From Actinomycetales bacterium (GTDB taxonomy: Bacteria > Actinomycetota > Actinomycetes > Actinomycetales > Microbacteriaceae): DNA of 64,000 bases. Below the pieces are notes generated by a model that did no database searches, was not told the origin of the DNA, and worked only from the letters and a program-made list of their open reading frames with translations. This document shows positions 26,623 to 35,898 of the stretch, in pieces (position 1 is the stretch's first letter; each line of letters starts with the position of its first letter). A program made the position numbers and the translations under genes. The stretch spans positions 48,554 to 112,553 of the forward strand of contig JAATGV010000037.1 in the NCBI GenBank assembly GCA_015654475.1, read 5' to 3'.

Positions 26623-28569
26623 CTAGTCTTCCGTATGTCCTGCGGCGAGCCGCGCCGAGATGACCGCCATGATGGATGTGTCGGAAAGCGTTGTGACGTC
26701 TCCGACCGGTCGGTCTTCCGCTGCGTTGCGCAGTAGCCGCCGCATGATCTTGCCGCTGCGTGTCTTCGGAAGATCAGGGACGACAAGGATCTGGCGAGGA
26801 GACGCGATGGCACCGATCTGATCCCGCACCCAGGTGCGCAGCACCGTGACCGCATGGGCGTCCTCCCCCGCCGCAGCCCGTTGACTGTCTTTGAGCACCA
26901 CAAACGCGACGACAGCCTGCCCCGACTTCTCGTCGAATGCCCCGACCACTGCAGATTCGGCCACATACGGATGTGCACCGAGCGTCGCCTCGATCTCCGC
27001 TGTGCTCAGCCGGTGCCCTGCCACATTCATCACGTCGTCGACTCGGCCGCGCAACCAAAGATCGCCATCTGAATCCACCAGCGCACTGTCACCCGTGAAA
27101 TAGCGGCCAGGAAAACGCGACCAATAGGTGTCGACAAATCGATCGGGGTCCCCCCAGATACCACGCGCCATGCTTGGCCACGGCAATTCGGCGACGAGAA
27201 ACCCGATCTCGTCGTGCGCGGTAGGCGTCCCGTCATCGCGCACAACGCTGAGATGGACACCCGACACCGGGTGCTGCACGCTTCCCGGCTTGAAGACTTC
27301 CTGGTGTACCCCCGGAGCCGCCATGACGGCACCAGTCTCGGTCTGCCACCAGGTGTCGATGACCGGTGTACCGCCGCCGCCAACGTTGTCTCGGAACCAC
27401 TCCCACGCTTCAGGATTGATCGGCTCACCAACGCTGCCGAGCACTCGCAAGCTGCTGAGGTCATACGGGTCCGCAAGTTGCCTGCCAAGACGCATGAACG
27501 TGCGGATAGCCGTCGGGGCTGTGTAAAAGATCGATACCCGGTATCGCTCCACGAGTTCCCACCAGCGCGCGTGATGGGGAGTGTCCGGTGCCCCCTCGTA
27601 AATGACCTGTGTCGCGCCGTTCGCGAGCGGGCCGTACACCACATAGCTATGCCCAGTGATCCACCCGACATCAGCGGTGCACCAATACACGTCGGACTCG
27701 GGACGCAGATCGAAAACCGTGCTGTGCGTGAACACGGCCTGCGTGAGGTACCCGGCGCTGGTGTGCACGATGCCCTTCGGGGCGCCCGTCGTTCCCGAGG
27801 TGTACAGGATGAACAGGGGCGTCTCTGCAGCAAAGGCCTCGGGCTCGTGGACGGAACTTTCCGCATCCAGTACTTCGTGCCACCACATATCGCGCCCCGG
27901 ACGCCACCCGACACCCTCCGGCATCCATGCGCTGCCCGTCTCGAGATTCAGGCGCTCGCCGCGTTCACCGCTCGTACGCTGCACGACAAGCACATGCTCC
28001 ACGCTCTGCGCCTCCGTAAGCGCCTCGTCCACAGCACCCTTGAGCGGGGTCACCTTACCTTTACGAATGCCCCCATCCGCGGTAATCACGAGCTTCGCCC
28101 CTGCGTCATCCACCCTCGCGCGCAAGGATTGGGGGCTGAAGCCCGCAAAGACGACAGAATGGATGGCCCCGATGCGAGCACACGCAAGCATGGCGATAAT
28201 CGCCTCCGGGATCAATGGCAAGTAGATCACCACCCGGTCGCCCTTGCCTATTCCAAGCGTTGCGAACGCATTCGCCGCACGACAGACCTCAGCAAGCAAC
28301 TCTCGGTAAGTGAACTGCACACGGTCACCCGGTTCTCCTTCCCAATAGATGGCGATCCGGTCGCCGATTCCCGCAGCCACATGTCGATCGAGACAGTTCT
28401 CTGAGACATTGAGCTCGCCGTCGGCAAACCAGGTGGCGAATGGCGGATCCGACCAGTTCACCCCCTGCAGAAATGGTCGTCGCCAGGTAAGGACATTGCG
28501 CGCCCGCCCTTCCCAAAGAGCACTGTGTTCGGCAAGAGCGGGCAGGCGGATAGGTGACGTCGTTGTCAT
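26623..28569 (-). CDS. acs: Acetyl-CoA synthetase
   Basis: Acs converts acetate, ATP and CoA to acetyl-CoA through acetyl-AMP. The 648-residue product has AMP-binding motif YTSGTTGAPKGIVHT near residue 258, WWQTETGAVM near 415, the GRVDDVMNVAGHR hinge near 515, and KTRSGKIMRR near 600 with the catalytic lysine that is acetylated in many bacteria. The ATG at 28569 follows AAGGAGG by seven bases. It is convergent with the lysozyme-like gene. It could recover acetate made by the pyruvate oxidase at 59975-61699. Confidence 0.95.
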   Translation of the reverse strand: MTTTSPIRLPALAEHSALWEGRARNVLTWRRPFLQGVNWSDPPFATWFADGELNVSENCLDRHVAAGIGDRIAIYWEGEPGDRVQFTYRELLAEVCRAANAFATLGIGKGDRVVIYLPLIPEAIIAMLACARIGAIHSVVFAGFSPQSLRARVDDAGAKLVITADGGIRKGKVTPLKGAVDEALTEAQSVEHVLVVQRTSGERGERLNLETGSAWMPEGVGWRPGRDMWWHEVLDAESSVHEPEAFAAETPLFILYTSGTTGAPKGIVHTSAGYLTQAVFTHSTVFDLRPESDVYWCTADVGWITGHSYVVYGPLANGATQVIYEGAPDTPHHARWWELVERYRVSIFYTAPTAIRTFMRLGRQLADPYDLSSLRVLGSVGEPINPEAWEWFRDNVGGGGTPVIDTWWQTETGAVMAAPGVHQEVFKPGSVQHPVSGVHLSVVRDDGTPTAHDEIGFLVAELPWPSMARGIWGDPDRFVDTYWSRFPGRYFTGDSALVDSDGDLWLRGRVDDVMNVAGHRLSTAEIEATLGAHPYVAESAVVGAFDEKSGQAVVAFVVLKDSQRAAAGEDAHAVTVLRTWVRDQIGAIASPRQILVVPDLPKTRSGKIMRRLLRNAAEDRPVGDVTTLSDTSIMAVISARLAAGHTED

Positions 28570-28686
28570 TGTGGTCCTCCTTGACCGGGACACCAGAGGT
28601 GTTCCCGTCACACTACCCGGCGACGACCGCACACAACAGTGTTGCGGACGAATTTGTTGCCGACGCCCGGCGCAGGTCTCACACCG

Positions 28687-30510
28687 TCAACGTCGTCGGC
28701 GCACGCCGATCAGTTCGAGTGCGGCTCCGCCCATCAGCAGCAGAACGCCAGCTCCAAGCACCACACCGGTTCGCAGCGCCACATCGCTGGACACACCGGT
28801 GTCCACCAGGCCATCGCTCGGGCCACCAGCCCCAGAATCCGTACTCGCCGAAACCCTCACGGCCGTCGAATAAACATTTCCGGACGTTGCGCCGGTCGCT
28901 TGCAGCGTGTGACCGCCGGCTTCGAGCCCTTCTGGTACGGCGACAGTCGCCACGAGGCTGCCATCGGCAGCGGCCTGGAGCCAACCACCGAATATCTGCT
29001 CGGGGTACCAGGCCAAGTACACGTTCTCGAAGGGCTCGAACGATCCGGCCAGAAAGGAAATGGTGACAGTTCCACCCGAATCGATATCCGTGCTATCGAC
29101 CGGTACTTCGCCAATTGGCGATGCATCGGGCTCTGCCGGCAGTGTTGGCTCTTTGGTCGGCAAGGGCCCGGCACTCGCAGACGGGGACGCCGAAGGCGAC
29201 GGCGAAACCGACGGGGACGGAGATGAACTCGGCGTTGGGCTCGAACTCGGCGGCGCGGCCACGGTGATCGCGTTGTCTGCCCAGCCGAGGAGTCCGCCCG
29301 TCCTGTCATATGCAGCAACAGTGTAGGCTCCTGGGTCAAGACTGGCAGGCGTGGTGAACGACGAGACACCGGACGAGGTGCTCTTAGCCCAACCCGCGAA
29401 CACCGGAGTAGACCCGGGCGCGCCGGTCAGGTAGATGCCGACATATTGAGAGGCCTTGGCCCCCAAGGCGACGCTGAACCCTTTGGCGGTCTCGGTCACA
29501 GCCCCCGTATCGAGCTTCTTCCCGTTCGGCAGGGACGCGGCGGCGTCGATGATCGGGTCGGCCGTCGGCTCGTCAGCATTCCAGGTCTCGGTGCTGCTCG
29601 AATACGAGATGTCTTCGAACAGAAAGCCGTTGCCTGCAGTGGATGAGGCCGTCGGCAGACCAGAAACATAGCCCACACCGTCGGCCGTCGGAGCCGAACC
29701 GCTGACGCGGAATGCCAGGTTGCGCACCTGTTTGGCCTCGTGGGCCGTGACCTGGTGGTAATACTCCCAGGTGGGAACGGCGGCGACCAGATCACCATCC
29801 ACTGACACCTCGACCACGTCGATGCCGTCGTCGACGAAGTGAACATCCGTCGAGATGTCGTGTGGAACAGTTGGATCCCACAGTCCGCCGCCCAGCGGAC
29901 CAGGGATGATCGCCGAGCGCCATTCGCGGAGGCTACCACTGGTGGCGTCGCTAGCCATCCAGATCGCGCTGATCTGCAGACCGCCGTCGACGTGACGATA
30001 GATGAGGTTGCCGCCAGCACGGTTGGTGGAGTGCCCGATGCTGACTTCGATGGAAAGACCTTCCTGGTAGCCGCCAGTGGCTGAGGCGATCGTATAGTCG
30101 GCGCTGAACTCATCGGCACCGGCCGCGGCCACGGACGACTCGCCCGCGGGAACGCTGAGATACGGCGAGATGAGCTGGCCGATGGCAGCACTGGTCACGG
30201 CGTTCGAGAAACGTAAGCTGACGCCGTCGTGCCCTAACCCAGACAGCGGAAAGTCGGCGTTCTCGGCAAGCGTGTAGTCATAATCCCCTGGATTGCGCGT
30301 ATCCGTGGCCCATCCGTTCTGGTCGACCGGGCTATGTGGCGCGATCGAATAGCCACTGGCGGCAAAATCGGCGTCGAACGACGACTCTTCGGCCGCAGCC
30401 GCCGGCACCGCAGCGCCGAGACCGAGCATGGCGGAAGCCAGCACGGCGAGCACGACTTGGGGAATGCGGATCGTTGGTGGATTGTGTGTGCTGTATCGCT
30501 TCGTATTCAT
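28687..30510 (-). CDS. Large secreted surface protein with sortase-type C-terminus
   Basis: This 607-residue protein has a signal peptide (hydrophobic VVLAVLASAMLGLGAAV, cleavage near AAAAEE), a ~350-residue N-terminal globular region containing Gly/Asp-rich beta-type sequence, an immunoglobulin-like segment, a Ser-Pro repeat linker, a second small domain, and a C-terminal LVDTG, hydrophobic helix, RRRR tail. LVDTG resembles the relaxed LxxTG sorting motifs of actinobacteria. No sortase gene is in the window. The N-terminal region might bind glycans, but no catalytic motif was recognised. Confidence 0.75.
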   Translation of the reverse strand: MNTKRYSTHNPPTIRIPQVVLAVLASAMLGLGAAVPAAAAEESSFDADFAASGYSIAPHSPVDQNGWATDTRNPGDYDYTLAENADFPLSGLGHDGVSLRFSNAVTSAAIGQLISPYLSVPAGESSVAAAGADEFSADYTIASATGGYQEGLSIEVSIGHSTNRAGGNLIYRHVDGGLQISAIWMASDATSGSLREWRSAIIPGPLGGGLWDPTVPHDISTDVHFVDDGIDVVEVSVDGDLVAAVPTWEYYHQVTAHEAKQVRNLAFRVSGSAPTADGVGYVSGLPTASSTAGNGFLFEDISYSSSTETWNADEPTADPIIDAAASLPNGKKLDTGAVTETAKGFSVALGAKASQYVGIYLTGAPGSTPVFAGWAKSTSSGVSSFTTPASLDPGAYTVAAYDRTGGLLGWADNAITVAAPPSSSPTPSSSPSPSVSPSPSASPSASAGPLPTKEPTLPAEPDASPIGEVPVDSTDIDSGGTVTISFLAGSFEPFENVYLAWYPEQIFGGWLQAAADGSLVATVAVPEGLEAGGHTLQATGATSGNVYSTAVRVSASTDSGAGGPSDGLVDTGVSSDVALRTGVVLGAGVLLLMGGAALELIGVRRRR

Positions 30511-30733
30511 TGAGCGTCACTGCCTTTAGATGACCCCCATCGGTCCCTGACCACAGCTTAGCGACGGAGTTGTCTTTCGCGTAGCCCGGATCGCAGTCTG
30601 GTCGGGCTGCCGTAGCCGCCAAGACCCGGCATTCACACGACACGCCCAACAAGACACGTCCAAGTCGGAAGATAATTGATCCACCAGATTAATTACTTGT
30701 TTTTTTATTTGCTCCGAGTTGAGAGGACCACCT

Positions 30734-31546
30734 GTGTCCCGAAACACCTTCGATTTCGTCCAAACGACCGTACTGGTCACCGGAGCGTCCACTGGAATCG
30801 GTGCCGAGTTCGCCCGAAGACTCGCCGAACGGGGAGCGGACCTCGTCCTGGTTGCACGGTCAGAAGACAAGCTCATCGCTCTCGCCGCAGAACTCGAAGC
30901 CGCGCACCCCATTCGGGCGATTCCCGTTGCCGCCGATCTCAGCGCGCCTGGTGCCATCGACACGCTGATCGGGAAAGTGGCCGCACATGGCGTCGAAATC
31001 GACGTACTGATCAATAACGCGGGGTTCGGCACCTTCGGCGACCTTGCGACGAGTGACCCAGTGCGAATCGACCAAGAGATCGACCTCAACGTCGGCGCAC
31101 TGACGAGTTTGACGACCCGCATACTTCCCGGCCTCATCGCGCGCAGGCACGGCGCAATCATCAACGTGGCGAGCAATGCGGCGTTCCAGCCGATCCCGTA
31201 CATGGCCGTATACGCAGCGACAAAGGCCTACGTTCTTTCGTTCACGCAGGCGCTGTGGGGCGAGCTGCACGGCTCAGGCGTGCGAGTACTCGCGGTCTGC
31301 CCTGGACCGACCGAGACTCCCTTTTTTGAAATCGCAGGCAACGATGTCATGCTCGGCAGCCGCCGCACCACCACCGATGTGGTCAGGTCGGCGTTGCGTG
31401 CCCTCGATCGCGGCAGGCCCTCAGTCGTCGACGGGATCGGCAATGCGTTTGTTGCTCGGGTTGCGACACGGCTCGCTCCAGAACGCCTCCTGATTCGAGT
31501 CGCGGGACGCTATGTGAGTCCACGCTCGTCACATCAACAGCTTTAA
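30734..31546 (+). CDS. Short-chain dehydrogenase/reductase
   Basis: The 270-residue protein is a classical SDR: NAD(P)-binding TGASTGIGAEFARRL, NNAG at LINNAGFGTFG, the catalytic Ser in INVASNAAFQ, and YxxxK in YAATKAYVLSF. The arginine in VLVARSEDKL suggests NADP preference. GTG at 30734 is preferred for its AGAGG seven bases upstream. Substrate unknown. It heads a plus-strand group with a PLP enzyme and a flavin monooxygenase. Confidence 0.87.
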   Translation: MSRNTFDFVQTTVLVTGASTGIGAEFARRLAERGADLVLVARSEDKLIALAAELEAAHPIRAIPVAADLSAPGAIDTLIGKVAAHGVEIDVLINNAGFGTFGDLATSDPVRIDQEIDLNVGALTSLTTRILPGLIARRHGAIINVASNAAFQPIPYMAVYAATKAYVLSFTQALWGELHGSGVRVLAVCPGPTETPFFEIAGNDVMLGSRRTTTDVVRSALRALDRGRPSVVDGIGNAFVARVATRLAPERLLIRVAGRYVSPRSSHQQL

Positions 31547-31616
31547 GACGTCCCTGGACGCACCCAACGACCCGACCACTCCCATATCCACCGCATCCAT
31601 ATCTGAGGCACAACCC

Positions 31617-32822
31617 ATGACAACCAGTCCCGACAGGCACGATCCACACTCTCTGAACGGCCAAAGCATTGCCGTGCACGCAGGCAACAGCAACGACTTC
31701 GGCGGGGCGATTCGCACCCCGATCGTGATGGCGAATTCGTACCTTCTGCCGGACGATCCGACGACTGTCAACTGGTCAGGCACCGACGTCGCCCTTTACA
31801 CTCGCAACTCCGGGGTGAACCAGCTCGGGCTGCAAGTGAAACTCGCTGCGCTCGAGGGGGCAGAGGATGCGGTGGCGTTAGCCAGTGGCGTCGCTGCGCT
31901 GCATGCCGTGTTCTTCGCGACGCTCAAGACGGGCGACCACGCCATCGTCAGCGACATCGGCTATGTCGCGTTGCGCCGCCTTCTCGAAGACCTCCTCCCC
32001 CGGCGGTACGGGGTGCAGGCCACATTCGTCGACACAAGCGACGTCCAAGCGGTCGCAGCGGCGATCCGCCCGAACACGCGATTGATCCATACTGAGGTCA
32101 TCGCCAACCCCACTACGCGCGTCGCCGACATCGCCGCGCTTGCCGGGATTGCGCATGAGGCCGGCGCGTTGCTGTCGGTCGATTCGACGTTCACTCCACC
32201 TGGAGTGTTTCGGCCGCTCGAACACGGCGCCGACTATGTGGTGCATTCGATGACCAAGTACATCAACGGTCACGGAGACGCAATGGGTGGCGCGGTGCTT
32301 GGATCACACGCACTCATTCAACCGATCCGATCCGACGCAATGGTGGATGTCGGCGGCGTGATCAGTCCGTTCAACGCCTGGCTGATCATGCGTGGTGCCG
32401 TCACCCTGCCGCTCCGACTGCGACAGCACGTGACCACAGCACAAAGAATCGCGGAGTTCCTGGCCGCACATCCCGCAGTGGCCCGCGTCGACTATCCAGG
32501 CCTCGACTCTCATCCCCAGCACGCGGTCGCGGAGCGCCAGTTCGAGCACGGCGCAGGGGGGATGATCGCGTTTGCGGTCATCGGTGGACCGGACGATCAG
32601 AACGCGTTCGTGGCGCGACTCAAACTCATCACGTCGGCCGTCTCGCTCGGCCACGACGAGTCGTTGATCGTGCAGGTCAGTCGTGACGAACCGCACACGG
32701 TGAACTTCCCCCCGCTCTACCAGGATTCGGGCCTGTTGCGGCTCTCCGTCGGGCTCGAAGATGCCGACGATCTCATCGCCGACCTCGCTCAAGCCCTGAA
32801 CGGCATAGCGCTGGCGGAATAG
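31617..32822 (+). CDS. Cys/Met-metabolism PLP enzyme (cystathionine gamma-synthase/lyase family)
   Basis: The 401-residue protein belongs to the fold-type I gamma-synthase/lyase family: YTRNSGVNQLGLQVKLAALE (normally Y.R..NPT), EGAEDAVALASGVAALHAV, VDSTFTPPGVFRPLEHGAD, and the PLP-binding lysine in HSMTKYINGHGDAMGG. The family makes or breaks C-gamma bonds in homocysteine, cystathionine or methionine. The usual N-P-T triplet reads NSG here, so substrate preference may differ. A TGAGG precedes the ATG. It follows the SDR gene by 70 bases and precedes the monooxygenase gene by 28. Confidence 0.87.
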   Translation: MTTSPDRHDPHSLNGQSIAVHAGNSNDFGGAIRTPIVMANSYLLPDDPTTVNWSGTDVALYTRNSGVNQLGLQVKLAALEGAEDAVALASGVAALHAVFFATLKTGDHAIVSDIGYVALRRLLEDLLPRRYGVQATFVDTSDVQAVAAAIRPNTRLIHTEVIANPTTRVADIAALAGIAHEAGALLSVDSTFTPPGVFRPLEHGADYVVHSMTKYINGHGDAMGGAVLGSHALIQPIRSDAMVDVGGVISPFNAWLIMRGAVTLPLRLRQHVTTAQRIAEFLAAHPAVARVDYPGLDSHPQHAVAERQFEHGAGGMIAFAVIGGPDDQNAFVARLKLITSAVSLGHDESLIVQVSRDEPHTVNFPPLYQDSGLLRLSVGLEDADDLIADLAQALNGIALAE

Positions 32823-32850
32823 AGTCCGGCACAGACGAGTTGGTTTATGC

Positions 32851-33879
32851 GTGAGCACACGTAAAAACATCGGCTTCCTGTCCTTCGGTCACTGGACACA
32901 ACATCCAACATCCGCAACCCAAAGTGCGTCCGACGCGCTGCTCCAAAGCATCGACCTCGCTGTCGCCGCCGAGGAGCTCGGAGCCGATAGCGCCTACTTC
33001 CGTGTACACCATTTCGCACAGCAGCTCGGCTCACCGTTCCCGCTGCTCTCTGCGGTCGGGGCACGTACGAAGCGCATCGAGATCGGCACCGGGGTCATCG
33101 ACATGCGGTACTCCAATCCTCTGGTCTTCGCCGAGGATGCTGGGGCCGCCGACCTGATCTCCGGCAACCGGCTACAGCTTGGAATCTCCCGGGGATCACC
33201 CGAGCAGGTCGTTGACGGCTGGCGGTATTTCGGTTTCGCGCCTGAGGAGGGCGAGACCGATGCGGACATGGCACGCAGGCACACCGAGGTCGCGCTGAGG
33301 GTGCTGACAGGAGAGCGGTTCGCAGAGCCGAATCCGCGGCCGATGTTTCCAAATCCGCCCGGTCTTTTGCGAATCGAGCCGTACTCCGAGGGTCTGCGCG
33401 AGCGCATCTGGTGGGGCGCAGGATCGAATGCCACGGCGCGTTGGGCGGCCAAGGAGAGAATGAACTTGATGTCATCGACGCTGAAAGACGACGAGTCGGG
33501 CGAGCCGTTCCATGTGCAGCAACGTAAGCAGATCGAAGTATTCCGCGAAGAGTGGGCGAGACACGACTACGGCTACGAGCCACGCGTTTCGGTGTCGCGA
33601 TCGATTTTCGCGATCACCAACGACCTCGACCGCGAATACTTTCTCGGCAGCGGTGAGCGCAATGACCAGATCGGCTACATTGACTCGACCCGATCGGTAT
33701 TCGGCCGGTCATACGCCGACGAGCCAGATGCCCTGATCGAGCAGCTCCGCGGCGACGAGGCGATCCAAGCGGCGGATACGCTGCTGCTTACGGTGCCCAA
33801 CCAGCTCGGGGTTGACTACAACGCGCACGTGCTAGATGCCATCCTCACGCACGTCGCCCCTGCACTCGGGTGGCGGTGA
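32851..33879 (+). CDS. LLM-class flavin-dependent monooxygenase
   Basis: This 342-residue luciferase-like monooxygenase has the family opening IGFLSFGHWTQHP, EELGADSAYFRVHHFA, IEIGTGVIDMRYSNPL, and LQLGISRGSPEQV. Such enzymes use reduced FMN and oxygen; some desulfonate alkane sulfonates, others act on diverse substrates, so the reaction is unknown. The GTG start has no strong ribosome-binding site, which may mean translational coupling to the PLP enzyme 28 bases upstream. Confidence 0.87.
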   Translation: MSTRKNIGFLSFGHWTQHPTSATQSASDALLQSIDLAVAAEELGADSAYFRVHHFAQQLGSPFPLLSAVGARTKRIEIGTGVIDMRYSNPLVFAEDAGAADLISGNRLQLGISRGSPEQVVDGWRYFGFAPEEGETDADMARRHTEVALRVLTGERFAEPNPRPMFPNPPGLLRIEPYSEGLRERIWWGAGSNATARWAAKERMNLMSSTLKDDESGEPFHVQQRKQIEVFREEWARHDYGYEPRVSVSRSIFAITNDLDREYFLGSGERNDQIGYIDSTRSVFGRSYADEPDALIEQLRGDEAIQAADTLLLTVPNQLGVDYNAHVLDAILTHVAPALGWR

Positions 33880-34061
33880 ACATCTGATCTGTGCGCCGGC
33901 GACAAACGGGGTCGCGAGTACGAGCAAGGGATTCTTGCAACCGCTGTCCAGCTGTCGCAACTGAGGCTGCCGTCGCGCTCCAAGGGAGGACCGGGCACAC
34001 GAGCCGCCCTGCCACGTTCCGTCCAGGATCGTTACGGCGCCGGGCACACCCGGAACAGAGA
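33880..34061. other. Gene-free spacer between convergent genes
   Basis: No convincing coding potential is seen on either strand. Short frames here lack family similarity. It leads into the nested hairpin at 34062-34118. Confidence 0.5.
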
Positions 34062-34118
34062 CAGTCCCTCATCGAGCCGGGTGCGCTCGCACGCTGAGCC
34101 GGGCTCGATGAGGGACTG
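34062..34118. terminator. Large nested hairpin between convergent genes, possible bidirectional terminator
   Basis: Arms CAGTCCCTCATCGAGCC (34062-34078) and its exact complement (34102-34118) form a 17-bp stem. The 23-base loop contains a second perfect stem GTGCG/CGCAC (34081-34085 and 34088-34092). It lies 16 bases beyond the PTS IIC stop codon. No U-run follows on either strand, so the terminator role is inferred from position. Confidence 0.6.
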
Positions 34119-34134
34119 CAGGAAACCGGTACCT

Positions 34135-35592
34135 CTACTGTTTCGCGGTCTCGGCCGATGAGGCCGACGAACCGACCGAGGTGACGGGCTCGGCTTCGCT
34201 GGAACCAACAGGAGGTTCCGCAGACGTGCCCGCATTGTTCTTGGCTCGCCGTCCCATGACGAGGCTCACCAGGTATACGGCGACGAGGGCGAGCACGATT
34301 CCCGCAATGACAGCTATCTGACCGCCCCCGATGGAGAGCCAGCCGAGGAACAGCCCGACAATGCCATAATCCGCATCGGAGAAGGTCGAGTTCGAGAACC
34401 CGATCTCACCGAGCATCGGCAGAAGGAGCAGCGGCAGGAAAGTGATCGCAAGGCCGTTTGCGAACGCGCCGAGCACTGCGCCGCGGCGTCCGCCAGCCGC
34501 GTTGCCGATGACGCCGGAGGCCGCACCCGTCATGAAGTGAGCGACGACACCCGGAACGATGATGGCCGTGCCCATGAATACCATCGCGACCATGCCGACG
34601 ATGCCACCAACGAAACTCGCGAGGAATCCGATCAGCACGGCGTTAGGGGCAAACGGGAAGACGATCGGAACATCGAGAGCTGGTCGAGCATTCTTGACGA
34701 TACGCTCGGAAATGCCCTTGAACGCCGGCACGATCTCGGCTAGCACAACCCGCACACCGGCGAGGATGATGAAGACCCCGGCCGAGAATGTGGCCGCCTG
34801 CATCAGCGCGAAAATGATGTAGTTCTGGCCATCGCTCAGCGTGGACCGAACGTACTCACTACCGGCGAAGAGCGCGACGATGATGTAGATGACTCCCATC
34901 GATAGGGCCACAATGACCGTCGTATCGCGCAGGAAGCCGAGTCCCTTGGGGAACTGCAGCTCTTCGGTAGACTTCGAGGTTCCCTTTCCTCGCGTGATGC
35001 TGGCAACGAGACCGCTCAGCGCAATGCCCACGCCGCCTGTGTGACCGATCGCGACGTCGTCGTTGCCCGTGACCTTGCGCATGAACGGCTGCACCAGCGC
35101 AGGCGAAAGCGTCATGACCAGCCCCTGGGCAAGCGCGCCCCAGAGCACGACGGCCCAAGTGTCGAACCCGGCGACCCCAAGGATGACGGCGATCATGGCC
35201 GCCATGTAGAAGGCGACGTGGCCCGAGAGGTAGATGTACTTGAAACGTGTCGTCGCGGCGAGAGCGATGTTCACGATCATGCCGAAGAAGAAGATCAATG
35301 CGGCAGCGGATCCATAATCGAGCAGCACCTGCCCAACGATGGCTTCATTGTTCGGCACGACGCCCTGCACGTTGAAGGCGTGTTGGAACATATCGCCGAA
35401 GGGGGTCAGCGCACCGACCACCACGTTCGCACCTGCGGCGAGCACGAGGAAGCCGACGAGCGTGCGCACAGTACCCTTGAGCACATCGCTGAAGCTTTTC
35501 CGCTGAACAGAGAGTCCGATCAGCGAGATCAGCGCGACAATGATCGAAGGCTGACGAAAAATATCGAGTAAGACATTCAATACTGCATTCAT
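34135..35592 (-). CDS. PTS permease component IIC, ascorbate (UlaA) family
   Basis: This 485-residue membrane protein carries the sugar across the membrane while IIB phosphorylates it. It has about eleven hydrophobic segments and UlaA-family features such as FGDMFQHAFNVQGVVPNNEA and GHTGGVGIALSG, and a hydrophilic Ser/Glu-rich tail. The UlaA family takes up L-ascorbate and relatives; the sugar here is not proven. It is the last gene of gntR-IIA-IIB-IIC and follows IIB by two bases. Confidence 0.88.
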   Translation of the reverse strand: MNAVLNVLLDIFRQPSIIVALISLIGLSVQRKSFSDVLKGTVRTLVGFLVLAAGANVVVGALTPFGDMFQHAFNVQGVVPNNEAIVGQVLLDYGSAAALIFFFGMIVNIALAATTRFKYIYLSGHVAFYMAAMIAVILGVAGFDTWAVVLWGALAQGLVMTLSPALVQPFMRKVTGNDDVAIGHTGGVGIALSGLVASITRGKGTSKSTEELQFPKGLGFLRDTTVIVALSMGVIYIIVALFAGSEYVRSTLSDGQNYIIFALMQAATFSAGVFIILAGVRVVLAEIVPAFKGISERIVKNARPALDVPIVFPFAPNAVLIGFLASFVGGIVGMVAMVFMGTAIIVPGVVAHFMTGAASGVIGNAAGGRRGAVLGAFANGLAITFLPLLLLPMLGEIGFSNSTFSDADYGIVGLFLGWLSIGGGQIAVIAGIVLALVAVYLVSLVMGRRAKNNAGTSAEPPVGSSEAEPVTSVGSSASSAETAKQ

Positions 35593-35594
35593 GG

Positions 35595-35897
35595 CTAGTT
35601 TTCTCCTGCTGCTGTGATTGCGAGGCCCTTGCGCTCCGCGGTTTCGCGCACCTTCGTGCGAAGTTCGTTGAGGTCGATGATGCTGTTGAGAACGACAACG
35701 TCACCGAGGTCGGACGTGGCGTCGGCCAGGTCGGCGCCCACGAAGATCGTGTCTGCGTCACCCTTGGCGACAGACCCGAGGTCAGCATGGTCGACATCGA
35801 CGCCATTGATCCCGAGTTCTTTGAGGACTTTTTCAATGTTCATGTGAACCATGAAGCTGCTACCGAGACCGGTACTGCATACTGCGAGGAATTTCAT
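35595..35897 (-). CDS. PTS component IIB, ascorbate/lactose-like fold
   Basis: The 100-residue cytoplasmic phosphocarrier has the active-site loop AVCSTGLGSSFMVHMNIE near residue 7, where the Cys accepts phosphate from IIA. Length and motif match UlaB-type IIB proteins. It is encoded one base after IIA and two bases before IIC, so the three subunits are surely cotranslated from one message. Confidence 0.9.
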   Translation of the reverse strand: MKFLAVCSTGLGSSFMVHMNIEKVLKELGINGVDVDHADLGSVAKGDADTIFVGADLADATSDLGDVVVLNSIIDLNELRTKVRETAERKGLAITAAGEN

Positions 35898-35898
35898 T

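Noticed and set aside
27214..28404. Plus-strand frame of 396 codons antisense to acs
   Set aside because: No recognisable motif; wholly inside the acs gene.
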